Of a DNA stretch of 64,000 nt, positions 11,218 through 21,635 are shown piece after piece (within the stretch, counting starts at the first letter, position 1; every line of letters starts with the position of its first letter). The position numbers were made by a program, and so were the translations under genes. The stretch lies in assembly GCA_949316235.1 (NCBI GenBank), contig OX438758.1:4311731-4375730 (forward strand). Direction: 5' to 3'. The notes under the pieces are model-generated. The model did not search any database, was not told the DNA's origin, and saw nothing but the letters and a program-made list of their open reading frames with translations. Source of the DNA: Oegoconia quadripuncta. Lineage: Eukaryota > Arthropoda > Insecta > Lepidoptera > Autostichidae.

Positions 11218-13287
11218 ATGGTCACGATGCCTCCCAAAAGAGCATTATGGTCAGAAGATGATCTCATCTCAGCTGTTAGAGCAGTACAAAGAGGAACTCT
11301 GAGTACGTATAAGGCTGCGGAAAGATATAAAGTTCCTAGACGAACAATCAGAAATCATCTGCAGACTGGCATTTTAAAGAAAACTTTGGGTCGTAAACCT
11401 ATATTGAGTCCGGAACAGGAAGCTGAACTTGTGAAAAGGATAATCAGGTATGCTGAAATAGGCTTGCCAGTCATACCGAGAATGCTGCGTCGATTGGTGT
11501 ATAAATATTGTGAGCAAAATGAGATAAAGCACAATTTTAGCGATGTTGGCAAATGCGCAGGTAAAGACTGGTTCAAGGCGTTCTTGAAAAGGAACCCTGA
11601 AATATCAGTGAGAAAAGCTCAATTTATGAACCCGGCTCGAGCCCAAAAACTTAATAGATTTATAGTTGATGATCACTTCGCAAAACTGAGGACTATCTAT
11701 GAGAACCTTGACTTACATGGTCATCCCGAAAGAATTTATAATATGGATGAGAAGGGATGCCGTCTAACAATTCACCACCAGCAAAGCGTTTTGGCCAAAA
11801 AAGGTGCAAAAAGGGTTCATTTGCAGTCTTCTGAACACGCTGAAAGTGTTACAATTGCAGGATGTGTGAATGCACTCGGTACTGCCATACCGCCAATGGC
11901 CATATTTAAGGGCAAACGGTTAAAGCCAGAACTATACGATAACTTGCCACCAGGATCATTGGTAGAAAAATCATCAAAGGGGTACATGACCAATGAACTT
12001 TTCAAGACATTTTTAAACCATCTGGCTAGATACAAAAGCGCGGGGCCATGCCTTTTGATATTTGATGGAGCAGCATGTCATTTAGATCTTTCCATTGTCG
12101 ATATTTCCGACTCTCTTAACATTTCGCTGTACTGCTTACCATCAAACACAACTCACGAACTGCAGCCCCTCGATAAATCCGTTTATCGATCTTTTGAACA
12201 TCACTGGGATGCTGAAGTGCTGTTATTCTTGGACCAAAACCGAGACAAAAAACTCACTAAAGCACGCTTTAATGTCATTCTTTCAAGAGTTTGGTCTAAA
12301 TGTATGACACACAGTAATATCATAAATGGCTTTAGCGCGACTGGCTTGTATCCCTTCAACCCACAGGCCATACCAGAAACGGCTTTTGCTCCATCAATTT
12401 TAACGGAGGTCCCAGCACCTGATGGTCAACAAGAGGATGTACCATCTCTTGATTATCCTCGAGCAAGAGCTCCAGAACCCGGTAATACTTCGCCATCTGT
12501 TTTGACAGACATTACGATGTCTGACCTCGACCAAGAGAATGTGTCACCTATTGATTATCCTCAGCTGAAGACTCCAGAACCTGGTTCTAGATCACCGTCA
12601 ATTTTAACACAGATCCCAATACCCGACGTCGCAAAAGAGAATGTGTCACCTGTTGATCGTCTTTTACCAAAGACTTCAGAACCCGGTAATAGACCACTAG
12701 CTAAACAATTGGCAACATCAACAGAACAGACGCCAAGGGAGCCAAGCACACAGAGTAGCTATTACCGCATAGTTTATGGTACAAGCTCCAGTTCAGACGA
12801 TTCTGAAGAAGATGAAGTGCCGCTTGCTCAGTTAAAAAATAATAAAGTTTATGATCTCATGCCCACACCAGTTAAAGTTCAAGAAAAAACACCGACTGTC
12901 AGACGAAAAGCCATTAATTATCGAGGTACTCCAGTCACAAAAGATCTGTTTAATAAATATATTGAACAGAAAAAAAATAATAAGGATAAGAATGATAACA
13001 AAAGTAAGAAAAATGAGAAGATCAATAAAGAAGGAAAGAAAGATAGAGCAGAAAAGATTAAATCTAAAAAGACTTCAAGTCCAAAGAAAGCTAAAATCGC
13101 ATCCGCAAGAAAGTCTATCACCAAAGATACTGCACAAAAGCAAGCGAGTTGGTACTGTCATGCCTGTCAAGTAGACAGCATGGACGATATGAGACAATGC
13201 TCGAAGTGCTCCAAGTGGTATCATGAAGAGTGTGTCGGGTTATCAGTGGATGATTCTGATGACTTCCAATGCCCTGATGGATGCTAA
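11218..13287 (+). CDS. pogo transposase with C-terminal PHD finger
   Basis: Uninterrupted 689 codons. The N-terminus holds a psq/CENP-B-type helix-turn-helix (about residues 15-50, STYKAAERYKVPRRTIRNHL). The DDE_1 core follows: YNMDEKG, LLIFDGAACHL and HELQPLDKSVY, with 35 residues between the second and third aspartates (DD35D). Three 34-residue tandem repeats (PSILT...ENVSP.DY...PEPG) occupy about residues 395-495. A lysine-rich linker precedes a final C4HC3 PHD-like finger (WYCHACQVDSMDDMRQCSKC, then WYHEEC). PHD fingers bind histone tails, which could guide target choice. Start may be codon 1 or the MPPKRALW methionine three codons later. It looks intact. Confidence 0.9.
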   Translation: MVTMPPKRALWSEDDLISAVRAVQRGTLSTYKAAERYKVPRRTIRNHLQTGILKKTLGRKPILSPEQEAELVKRIIRYAEIGLPVIPRMLRRLVYKYCEQNEIKHNFSDVGKCAGKDWFKAFLKRNPEISVRKAQFMNPARAQKLNRFIVDDHFAKLRTIYENLDLHGHPERIYNMDEKGCRLTIHHQQSVLAKKGAKRVHLQSSEHAESVTIAGCVNALGTAIPPMAIFKGKRLKPELYDNLPPGSLVEKSSKGYMTNELFKTFLNHLARYKSAGPCLLIFDGAACHLDLSIVDISDSLNISLYCLPSNTTHELQPLDKSVYRSFEHHWDAEVLLFLDQNRDKKLTKARFNVILSRVWSKCMTHSNIINGFSATGLYPFNPQAIPETAFAPSILTEVPAPDGQQEDVPSLDYPRARAPEPGNTSPSVLTDITMSDLDQENVSPIDYPQLKTPEPGSRSPSILTQIPIPDVAKENVSPVDRLLPKTSEPGNRPLAKQLATSTEQTPREPSTQSSYYRIVYGTSSSSDDSEEDEVPLAQLKNNKVYDLMPTPVKVQEKTPTVRRKAINYRGTPVTKDLFNKYIEQKKNNKDKNDNKSKKNEKINKEGKKDRAEKIKSKKTSSPKKAKIASARKSITKDTAQKQASWYCHACQVDSMDDMRQCSKCSKWYHEECVGLSVDDSDDFQCPDGC

Positions 13288-13423
13288 ACGAGGCAATTTA
13301 TTCACTTTTATAAGAATATTAAGCGTTATTATTGCTTTATTTCTATGATGATTGATCTCACATACCAATTTATAATGTTTAAGTTGATTTTTTAGATAAT
13401 TTAAATAGTAGGCCTTTTTACCC

Positions 13424-13840
13424 TTTTTTTTTTTTTTTTTTTTTCGAGGGGAAACGCATTTACGCGTTCAACCCGCCGCCAACGGGGATCGGCGGCGGGG
13501 ATATGTGGGACTCCCCGCTCCAGATCGGAGCGGGACTACCCACTAAAACCCCCCGGCGACCTTCCTCGGCAGTAGGGAGGACCTGGGAACGCATAAGCGG
13601 CTCCAGGTCCCCCCCCGCCTCGCCTCCCCTCACAAGAGGAGGCCCATTCCCGGAGGGCGGCTAAACGCACGCCCTCCACGGGGGGCGCTGTCGAGCCTCA
13701 AACCGCGATCAGCCGGCGGTATGAGGCGCGACAGGGCCCGATGCGACGACACCCCCCCCGGTCGCTCCGGGGGGTGTCATCCTCTCCCGGGTCGCGTCCG
13801 GCGGCTACATCGCCCCGAAGATGTAGCCGCCCGCGACCCC
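13424..13840 (-). mobile_element. 5'-truncated non-LTR retrotransposon tail nested in pogo
   Basis: A GC-rich block in AT-rich surroundings starts with a T-run (the poly(A) tail of a minus-strand insertion) and CGAGGGGAAACG. It is bounded by the duplicated target AGGCCTTTTTACCC (13410-13423 and 13841-13854). Only the 3' untranslated end is present. It contains GC hairpins such as GGCGGCTACATC...GATGTAGCCGCC. The orientation is set by the poly(A). It must be younger than the pogo insertion. Confidence 0.85.
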
Positions 13841-14141
13841 AGGCCTTTTTACCCTACCCTATTATAATAAGGCCTAAAGACAGGGTTTTAAAAAATGTTA
13901 AATATTGTTTTAGTTTTGGGCAGAAGATGCCATTTTTTGTTAAAATTTTGTAGTCATATAAGTAAATGACTGATAACTAATAAAACTTGTTGATTATGAT
14001 GGATATTTTTCATTTTATTACAAATCTCCCTTAGCTAGGCCTTAATACCCGCGGGTACTTAGTTCTCAATATGATAATTGACTTTATTATTTATGTCATA
14101 TATTTATTACATTGGTTCTCAGTGAGATCTTACATTTACAG

Positions 14142-14300
14142 ACAGCCCTACACGATGACGACATTTTATGCCAACTTCAACATTCAGACATCGATCTCTC
14201 CGATGCTGATGACAATGAGGATACCACTTTCACACCACGACCTGAAGAAGCCAAAAAATATAAAGTACTTCATCTTTCAGCTCTTCAGACAAGGAAATAG
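14142..14300 (+). pseudogene. Possible acidic N-terminal exon of a transposase
   Basis: Following TTTACAG, the frame reads TALHDDDILCQLQHSDIDLS and continues acidic to a stop at 14300. Acidic N-termini like this occur in piggyBac-type transposases, but no partner exon is visible. The surrounding 14060-14790 has no other gene. Confidence 0.25.
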
Positions 14301-14794
14301 GTGTCATGCTCTGCAGCAGAGCCACCATAATAGAAACTGATCAATTATATCTTAAAATGATGTACGTTAAACGAACGTAATGTACATATGCCAATTAACG
14401 CTGTACGTACACTAGGTAACGATATAATCGACATTGATTGTGGCACTGGCATACTCTCTAGCAGAGCCACAAAGTACACATACTCAGGAAAGATAAAAGC
14501 TGCTGTTTTTTAATGAAAACTCTTGTACGAATAGTTTTTATTACGTACGTGTTCAAAAATATCAGTATTAGACAGTGCTTTTATTTATTTTAGCTTTACT
14601 AATTTTTTTTTAAGATTTTCACTTTATGTTACAGTTATTTTTTAATAATTTTTTCATGAGATTTTCCATGGATACATGGATAATAATTCGACGTAGTCGT
14701 TTTCGGGTTGACGTTGATTTCTGGGATATCCTGCATAAATATAGGTCAGTATTATTACAGAAAACATATACCATAATTTTATTTTTTATTTCAG

Positions 14795-15624
14795 CACCAG
14801 ACTGTCAAAAGCGCTGGAAGAAAATCCGTGATAGTTATAGACGATCATTAAATATAAGAAAAGATGGTAAAAGTGGTTGTGCCAGAGTAAAGGCTAAGCC
14901 CATAAAATTTTAAAAAGAATTGGAATTTCTAAAAAAATATCTTGTGCAAGAAAATTCCCAAGTCTCAAATCTAGATGACTCATCAACATACTCTATAAAT
15001 GATGATTCGCAATCTATACAGTCACCATTACAAGCCAACTCACCAGTATCACGACCGGGTTCTGTATCACGGTCTCCATCACATACACCAAATATTTCAC
15101 AACAGCCTAGAGCATCGGAAATATTATCCCGTTACATTGAGGCTAAAAAGGAAGAGGACTCTACGGATTATTTTTTTAAAAGCATGGCAAGTAAAGTCAA
15201 AGGAATGCCTAACAAAATAAAGGCAGAAATTGAACGCAAGATCTTCCAGATAGTTAATGACGCAGAATTAAAATTGACAGAACAAGAAGAAGTTAATTTG
15301 TTATATTCACAATGTCACAATTACGAAACCGAAAAAAACGCCACCTACATGCCTTCAAACATGAGCAACTTTCAGGCTTCGAGAAGATCAGCACCATACA
15401 CGTACACGCCATCATCCGTCAATAATAATAGTACTGAGATAACCGGTGCACCTCTTCCCAATTACGAAACCGAAAAAAACAACATGTACACGCCATCAAA
15501 CATGAGCAACTTTCAGGCCGCCAGAAGATCAGCACCATACACATACACGCCATCATCCGTCAGTAATGATGAAACTGAAATAACAGATGCACCTTTCACT
15601 GATTACGAGATTACGAAAAACTAA
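14795..15624 (+). pseudogene. MADF-BESS protein, C-terminal portion with a nonsense codon
   Basis: After acceptor TTTCAG (14791-14794) the frame reads DCQKRWKKIRDSYRR, the last helix of a MADF (Myb/SANT-like) domain. A TAA (14911-14913) interrupts it, and the same frame continues as KELEFLKKYL. A BESS-like motif follows (DYFFKSMASKVKGMPNKIKA onward, about 15163-15260), a protein-interaction module typical of MADF proteins. The C-terminus contains a 47-residue (141-bp) tandem repeat starting NYETEKN at 15318 and 15459. The N-terminal half of the MADF domain is missing. Such proteins accompany Harbinger transposases or act as transcription regulators. Confidence 0.65.
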
Positions 15625-15805
15625 CGCCGTCGCCATAAGCCACCATATATCAATAATTAATTAATAATAATTGTGAAATCGACAGAATATGTGATTTTTT
15701 TAAGTTTCTTAACATTCCTGATTTTGTTACTTTAGCTAAAAATTATTAAGTGTAATAAAAAAGAGCTTGCCTATCTACAATAATGTTGTTATTTTATAAC
15801 TGAAA

Positions 15806-16283
15806 CTAGCGACCCGCCCCGGCTTCGCACAGGTGGAATGCTGATACTAAATATACTCCAGATGTCTTTATATATATACAACGTTAACAGCTTTTTTGTC
15901 ATTAGACAATAGGTACAAACATCCGGTGAGTCAAGTGGAAGAGACGAGTCGAGTCGGAAAGTCGAGTAGATGAGTCGAGTCGATGAATCGAGTCGCTCAA
16001 TCAAGCCGGTGAGTCGAGTCGCTGAGTTGAGTGGATGAGTCCAGTTGAGTCGACGAGATACGGCCATTTAAAATGAAGAAAACCAATTATCTTCTATTCC
16101 CGTGGGAATTTCGTTACAAAATGTATCCTATAACACTCCCGTAACCAAGACGAATCTAATGACACCTCATATATCAAAATCTATCAAGCCGTTTAGGCTA
16201 CAGAGGGCGACAAAGAAACAGACATACATACATACATACGTACATACATACACTCGAAAAACAGTCCTTCAGCAGCCGGGTAA
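15806..16283. repeat. Interspersed repeat beginning ACTAGCGACCCGCCCCGG
   Basis: The start ACTAGCGACCCGCCCCGGCT, followed by TCGCAC, is the signature of a very common lepidopteran repeat. Its downstream half (about 16085-16283) holds GGGAATTTCGTTACAAAATG, AGCCGTTTAGGCTACAG and a (CATA)n run ending CACTCGAAAAAC. A second copy of that half is at 16915-17165 in the same orientation. Confidence 0.6.
15915..16058. repeat. Degenerate GAGTCGAGTCG minisatellite
   Basis: Many imperfect copies of an 11-20 bp unit built on GAGTCGAGTCG with GTGAT or GATGA spacers. The complementary form is found at 17168-17275, on the other side of the repeat cluster. Confidence 0.8.
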
Positions 16284-16887
16284 AAAAATTAATTATTAAA
16301 TAAACAAAAAACCCGACTGATAAGAGAACTAATGTTGCAAAATATCGCAGCCGAGGACTTATTATTATTATTATTTAATAATAGGCGAGCAGCCACAGGC
16401 TGATATGCCTATATCTAAGCTGGTGTGTATCACTCAGTTCATGTCATGATCGTTTTAGTCACTTCACTTAATGTCTTTCACTATTTAAACACCTATCAAG
16501 TCTGTTTTTAAAACTGTTCACTGATGGAGCATCAACTACTTCCTGTGGCAATTTATTCCATAGTGTTAAAACGCGATTGTTGAGGATATGATAACCAACA
16601 TTGGTGTTGGATCTCCAACGAGCTAGCTGTTTATCATTGTCATGCCGTGGACGATGAACAACACTCGGTCTAAATATGGCAGGAAGGTCAGGGTAGTTTT
16701 ATTTGCATGATAGGTTCTTAAAAGTTTCGATGAGGTCACCTCGGTTATGGCGATCTTGCAGTGAAGGTAATTTAAGGATCGCAACAATTAACAATCAACA
16801 ACAACTCTGTTTGTCCCCCGCTGCGATATTTTGCAACTTTGGTTCTCTTATCAGTCGGGTTTTTTGTTTATTTAATAATTAATTTTT
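16284..16887. repeat. 68-bp inverted repeat pair enclosing a LINE fragment
   Basis: Arm 16284-16351 (AAAAATTAATTATTAAATAA onward, ending ATATCGCAGC) and arm 16820-16887 are reverse complements with two mismatches in 68. The cruciform-capable arms enclose the LINE remnant at 16358-16815. Confidence 0.9.
16358..16815 (-). mobile_element. CR1-like LINE 3' fragment (reverse transcriptase C-terminus)
   Basis: The minus strand encodes LPSLQDRHNRGDLIETFKNL and then, in another frame, NNRVLTLWNKLPQEVVDAPS followed by VNSFKNRLD. This is the conserved end of CR1-type reverse transcriptase ORFs. The (ATT)n run at 16358-16380 would be its 3' tail. It is 5'-truncated and frameshifted. Confidence 0.75.
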
Positions 16888-16899
16888 ATTTCAAACTTT

Positions 16900-17166
16900 T
16901 TCAAATACCTCTTCTTCCCGTTGGAATTTCGTTATAAAAAGTACTCTATAACACTTCCATGATCAAGACGAATCTAACTATACCTCGTACATCAAAATCC
17001 ATCAAGCCGTTTAGGCTACAGAGGGCGACAAAGAAACATACATACATACATACATACATACATACATACATACATACATACATACATGCATTCATACATA
17101 CATACATGCATTCATACATACATACACTCGAAAAACATTACCCTCCTCCTTCGGCAGTCGGGTAAA
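16900..17166. repeat. Second interspersed repeat copy with (CATA)n microsatellite
   Basis: Repeats the 16085-16283 unit (GGAATTTCGTTATAAAAAG, AGCCGTTTAGGCTACAGAGG) with an expanded CATA run at about 17036-17125, containing CATTCATA variants, and the same ending CACTCGAAAAAC...GTCGGGTAAA. Confidence 0.85.
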
Positions 17167-17167
17167 A

Positions 17168-17275
17168 AAAACCGACTCGACTCGCCTCACCGACTCGACT
17201 TGATTCATCCACTCGACTAACCGGCTTGACTCATACACTCGACTTGTCGACTCGACACGCCGACTCGAATCACAG
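17168..17275. repeat. CGACTCGACTC minisatellite, inverted relative to 15915-16058
   Basis: Degenerate units such as CCGACTCGACTCGCCTCA and CCACTCGACTAACCGG are the complement of the left array. No gene is seen between here and 17508. Confidence 0.8.
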
Positions 17276-17508
17276 ATTCATGCGTCTGTACCCTGTTGCA
17301 TCAAGCAAGGCTATAAAACACGTCAAACTGACAGAAGGAATTAATGATGCATTGTTGTAAGCACTGTCTAAATATGCACAAAATTAGATAAGTTCATTAA
17401 CAGATGTAAAACAGATTAGAGACCAAAGTCACTTCTCTATTTATTTGTAAAAAAGCGAAAGCAAAAGAGTACAAACTCTTAAGTACCTAGTACATTAGCA
17501 TTACTTAC

Positions 17509-17831
17509 CTAAGACAGAGAGATAACCGCTCTTCAATCGAGATAGTGGGCCTGTAATTAGTTTTTTGTTTTTCTATATATGGTCGCAACACATTTAATAA
17601 GTTTTGAAACTTTTGGTAGTCCATTTTGTAATAATCATAAAACTTTTCTGGATAGTTGGCAATGTGGTCAAAAGACAAAGTATGAAATTCACCATGAATT
17701 CTTCTATTTCTCCATAAATTATGCACCCAAATACTCCTGTGTGATGTCTTCTTTTTAATTTTATTTTTGTAAACTTCTTCCTCTTCCTCTTCTGCAAGAA
17801 GTCCGATTATAACAAGATCCCAGTCTATCAT
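17509..17831 (-). CDS. PIF/Harbinger transposase, first exon only
   Basis: The frame starts MIDWDLVIIGLLAEEEEEE and contains SIWVHNLWRNRRIHGEFHTL, YPEKFYDYYKMDYQKFQNLL and RPTISIEERLSLCL. This matches the N-terminal region preceding the DDE_Tnp_4 core of Harbinger transposases. It ends at a good donor (CTTAG|GTAAGT, exon end 17509). No downstream exon with the catalytic residues is visible to the left, where repeats take over, so the element is internally truncated. Its right terminus is at about 18197. Confidence 0.65.
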
Positions 17832-17889
17832 TATATTTTCAATCGAGCACTCGACCGAACTGCATCAATTCTAAACGAAGTCTGGACGG

Positions 17890-18200
17890 AAATAGTAGAG
17901 AAGTCGCCACAGCGGCCTCAGGCTGCGCCTCGCGGCGTCGCGCTGCGTCGCGCGGCACCGTGAGACGCAGCACCGCTCTTGCACGCCGCGCGTACCGGCG
18001 ATGCACCGCTGCGTCACGATACGTCGCGCTACGCCGCGAGGCACCTCGAGGCGCAGTGCTGCGTGGTGCAACGTAATCTGAATTCTCACAATGTAATGTG
18101 TATCTTTTCGTGTAGTGAATAAAGTATATTCTGAGTCGCTCTATGAAAAATGTGCGCGCAGCGTCGCGTCGCGTCGCGTCTCGGTGTGAACTGACCCTAA
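17890..18200. mobile_element. Harbinger terminal region with CG-rich subterminal repeats
   Basis: Repeated CGTCGCG, CGCCGCG and GAGGCGCAG motifs run through 17925-18065 and 18155-18180. The block ends GGTGTGAACTGACCC at 18197, followed by TAA. A terminus of the type GGGTCAGTTCACACC beside a TWA target is typical of Harbinger elements. The opposite terminus was not found. Confidence 0.6.
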
Positions 18201-18930
18201 GGCTAAAACAGCAATTTTGTGGAAACGTTTTGCAGCATCGTGTCTGTTTCTTACATTTTGCAATGATTTCAAGTTCGGTATAAGAGGTGGTTCACACGTA
18301 TCGTCATCTTGCATTGAAGAAACAATAACTTTGTTTCGCATGACAATAGGATATTGGTTTTGCATTTGTGAAGCTAGTTCTTTCGTTTTATGAGAAGACA
18401 ACTTGATAGAAATATGATTCATACTTCAAAAATTCACTTTATCAAACAAACATGTTAACGTGACACTCTCACTATTGCATTCGGTTGTGATATTAATATT
18501 ACCATTGCACTCTTTACATGTGCCTATACACTTCACATGGTAATCATCAGTCACAGAGCTATTTTTAAAAGTCCAAACACAACGATTAGTTGTGTAACGC
18601 CAAATCCATTCACTAAAAATATTAGTCCATTTTGATTTAGGCATCCTGTTTCGTCTTTTAGGTTTAATTCTAGGTTTATTAATATCATATCTTTTGCCAG
18701 TTACCAGTGTAAGCTTCACGTTGTGCCACGAATCACGGTCTACTATAAATGACTCCACGTCAATGCGATTATTAACGCTGTCACTACTAGAACTTTCATA
18801 ATCCTTAACGTTTACAGATTCAGCACTGTTTGAATCTTCATCATCTTGCAGGTTTGAATCACCAGAAAAATTAACAAAGTGTCTCTTTGCAGAATAGATA
18901 TAAGGCTTTCGGTGACATACGAAACGACAA
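18199..18930 (-). pseudogene. Cysteine-bearing transposase-like N-terminal relic, family unknown
   Basis: One minus-strand frame stays open except for a single TGA at 18426-18428. It starts with an acidic serine-rich segment. It then reads ESFIVDRDSWHNVKLTLV, a basic patch (KPKRRNRMPK), IFSEWIWRYTTNRCVWTFK and the metal-site-like CIGTCKEC. After the stop it has PIVMRNKVIVSS and EPPLIPNLKSLQNVRN. Similar arrangements occur in uncharacterised aphid and moth proteins, possibly transposon-derived; I cannot name the family. Its C-terminal side is cut by the Harbinger terminus at 18197. Confidence 0.5.
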
Positions 18931-18946
18931 ATTCTTGCTTATATCC

Positions 18947-21193
18947 TTAACACTAGAAAGACCGAAGTCGTCCAATTGACGATTTTGTGAAGTAAAATGG
19001 TAATATTTTTAAAGTTACGGCTTGTTGCAATATGTCACTCTGTGACTTTTAATATTTTGTGGTTTTAAACACCCAGTTAATGTATAACGTTGTTATCTTA
19101 ATTAGTTCTGGAAATACAACGAGTAATACCTACAAAGACCACTATCGTCAAAATGACGCAATACAAAGGGCTCGGTTCAATTTGATAGGTACTTGAGGGT
19201 AGAAATATTTTGTTTACATTATCGCTCAATATATTGTTGTGCTAGCTTATTGTTCGACCAGTGTGAATATCTTCCTGGTGTGTAAGGAGGTAATTTTGTA
19301 TTCGTCGCCTTTTATTTTCATAAAATCGATTTGAGTGCTCGTAGAAATCTGTCTGAAGTTGAAATACAGAGACAACTGCAAAATCTTCGGAATTTGCGTA
19401 GCTCAGAGTCTGAATCGGGTGGAGAAGACAGTGTTGATGCATTTGATATCGCAGATAGGGACTACATACCTGTGATCAGAAACCGATTGTTGTCGGACAG
19501 TTCAGATTCAAGTGAAGATATTCAAATAGAATCACAAGTGGCGTGGTTCCTAGTCGTCGCAATATCGGATTGAGAAGCAGGCGTAGAGGAGGGCGAGGTG
19601 GACGCGGTGGGAGTTCTTCCAATCGACAATCGGAACTACCTGCTACAGGTGATACTTTGATCGCAAGTGATGGCACCGAATGGAAGTGTATAGCACATAC
19701 TCAGAGTGGAAGCCAGAGCAGACGGCGTAGTTGTCAAAACGTGCTTCGGGAAATACCAGGCCCAACCCCCTACGCAAAACGATTCGTTGAAAATGGTAAG
19801 GTGATTACTGCTTGGCGCCTCTTCCTTGATGACACTACTCTTCGACTCATAAAGCTTTTGCTGCTTTTATCGCATATGCACGCGGTGCTTATAGTTCTAG
19901 CCAAGTAGATTTAGATCTGATGTGGTCGAAACTTTGGGGCCCATCTGTATTCCGCGAAACGCTGAGCAAGAACCGATTCAAAGAAATTATGAAATATATG
20001 CGTTTTGATGAGCGCTCTCCAAGATCTTCGCGACTTGCAACGGATAAATTTGCACTAGCGTCAGCAATTTGGAATAAGTTTATTGAAAAATGTATATTGT
20101 GCTATATGTATACCGGGTGAAAACTGGACTGACGATGAACAGTTATTTCCATCCAAAACACGATGTCCCTTTACGCAATATATAGCAAATAAACCTGACA
20201 AGTTCGGCATAAAGTTTTGGCTTTTGGTTGATGTCGAAACCAAATATCTATGTAATGGATTTCCGTATTTAGGCCGCGATCAAGATCGTACAAGTAAGTC
20301 ATTACCAGAACACGTGATCTTGAAACTTCTACAACCGTACATGAAAAAAGGCCGCAATATCACCACAGACAATTTTTTTACCTCTAAAAAACTGGCAGAT
20401 AAACTGAAAGTCGAACAAACAAGCATAGTTGGTACAATGAGACGTGCAAGAAGGGAAATACCAACGGTGTGCATAACCATTCGTACCCAACGTTATGATT
20501 CCTTTATTTTGAAGACAGATACTGATACTACCCTATTTATCAGGGAAAACCTAATAAAAATGATATGATTCTCAGCACTCTACACCAGACTGTTCAAATT
20601 GGTGCAGGGGAAAAGAAAATTCCCGAAACTGTGGAATTTTATAATGCAACAAAATTTGGTGTTGATATTTTGGACCAAATGGTACGAAAATACTCCGTAA
20701 GAGCTGGTACTCGTAGATGGCCCATGCACATATTTTATAATATTTTAGATATAGCTGTTATCAACTCGTGGGTTATTTATAGAAAAATTACTCAAAATAA
20801 TATTTTTCGCCACAGTTTCATACTCCAACTCGTTTCTGAGTTACGAGCCGAACATGTAAAAAGTCGTCAAGGCCCAACTCGTATAATGACTGATCCTGAA
20901 AATGAGAACATAGAGGTAGAAGACACGAGGTCGAATAAAAGACGAACTTGTCAAATAAATATAAAATGTAAAAGAAATAAAACGTCTTACTTTTGTGATA
21001 CATGTAAGAAAGCAGTTTGTGGAAAATGTATAAAAAAATATTTAAAAAAAACATAATTTGTACAAAATGGGTCTCTGATAATTAAAAGTTTTTAAATAAA
21101 TAATTCTGTTTTTCTTTAATATACATAACAATAATTTGACATTAACGTCAATAGATATCGTAACGTCAATATGACGATCTTGGTCTTTCTAGG
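18947..21193 (+). mobile_element. Degenerate piggyBac element
   Basis: The left end has TTAA (18947-18950) followed by CACTAGAAAGACC...TTGACG, the classic piggyBac terminus. The right end (to about 21192) reads CGTCAATATGACGATCTTGG then TCTTTCTAG. It is the complement of the left one with about six mismatches in 31. No TTAA follows it, so the right target copy is mutated or lost. The 5' flank to 19330 is noncoding. Confidence 0.8.
19331..21056 (+). pseudogene. piggyBac transposase, several frameshifts
   Basis: The frame changes at least four times (pieces 19331-19573, 19543-19908, 19920-20120, 20083-20568, 20565-21056). The acidic N-terminus has SSESESGGEDSVDAFD; an RGGRGGRGG stretch follows. 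Catalytic aspartates can be placed at WTDDEQ, TTDNFFTS and GVDILDQMVRKYS. The C-terminal cysteine-rich domain is present (YFCDTCKKAVCGKC). The domains are complete in order but the gene cannot be translated as one protein. Confidence 0.85.
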
Positions 21194-21635
21194 TAGGACA
21201 CGAATGCCGCAGGCTGATTATGTATCGTTAGCAGATATTTTGCAGACAACAACAGTTGCGCAGTTATCGCGCGATCGATTGTAAATCGTCCGAACAAAAC
21301 GTTTTCTATAGACGTGTTGCGCTGCTGTTGTCCGCTAGTTGTCAAATGCATTTTTAAGCGGTATAACTAGCGCCACTAGCAGTCTGTGAGCAACAGGTGA
21401 ACTAATACAGAAATGTCAAGTGGTTTCTTTACATCGATGGTTCGGCTCAATATTAACGAAATTAGGAAAAAAAGTTCATTAAGTGGGCGTCAAATAGCAC
21501 ACGAAAGCCAACTTTCAAATAATGAAGTCACTCGCTTGCAACAAGTAAGTATTAATAAGTAGTAATTTTTGTTTTGTAGGTTATGCTGTTCCTATAAGAT
21601 TCAATTACAATTAATTGCAACTGCTTTAGATTACA

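Larger units (their letters stand above)
10521..14059 (+). mobile_element. pogo-like DNA transposon with terminal inverted repeats
   Basis: Left terminus 10521-10543 reads AGTACCCGCGGGTATTAAAG then CCT. Right terminus 14037-14059 is its reverse complement with one mismatch. TA dinucleotides lie within one or two bases of both ends, as expected for pogo. The element encloses one transposase gene and a nested LINE tail in its 3' flank. The 5' flank (10544-11217) includes a GC-rich patch near 10635-10715 and a splice-acceptor-like TTTACAG just before the start codon, so a non-coding first exon is likely. Confidence 0.85.

Noticed and set aside
13741..13953. 70-codon proline/arginine-rich open frame
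   Set aside because: It crosses the boundary of the GC-rich LINE tail and the pogo flank and matches nothing.
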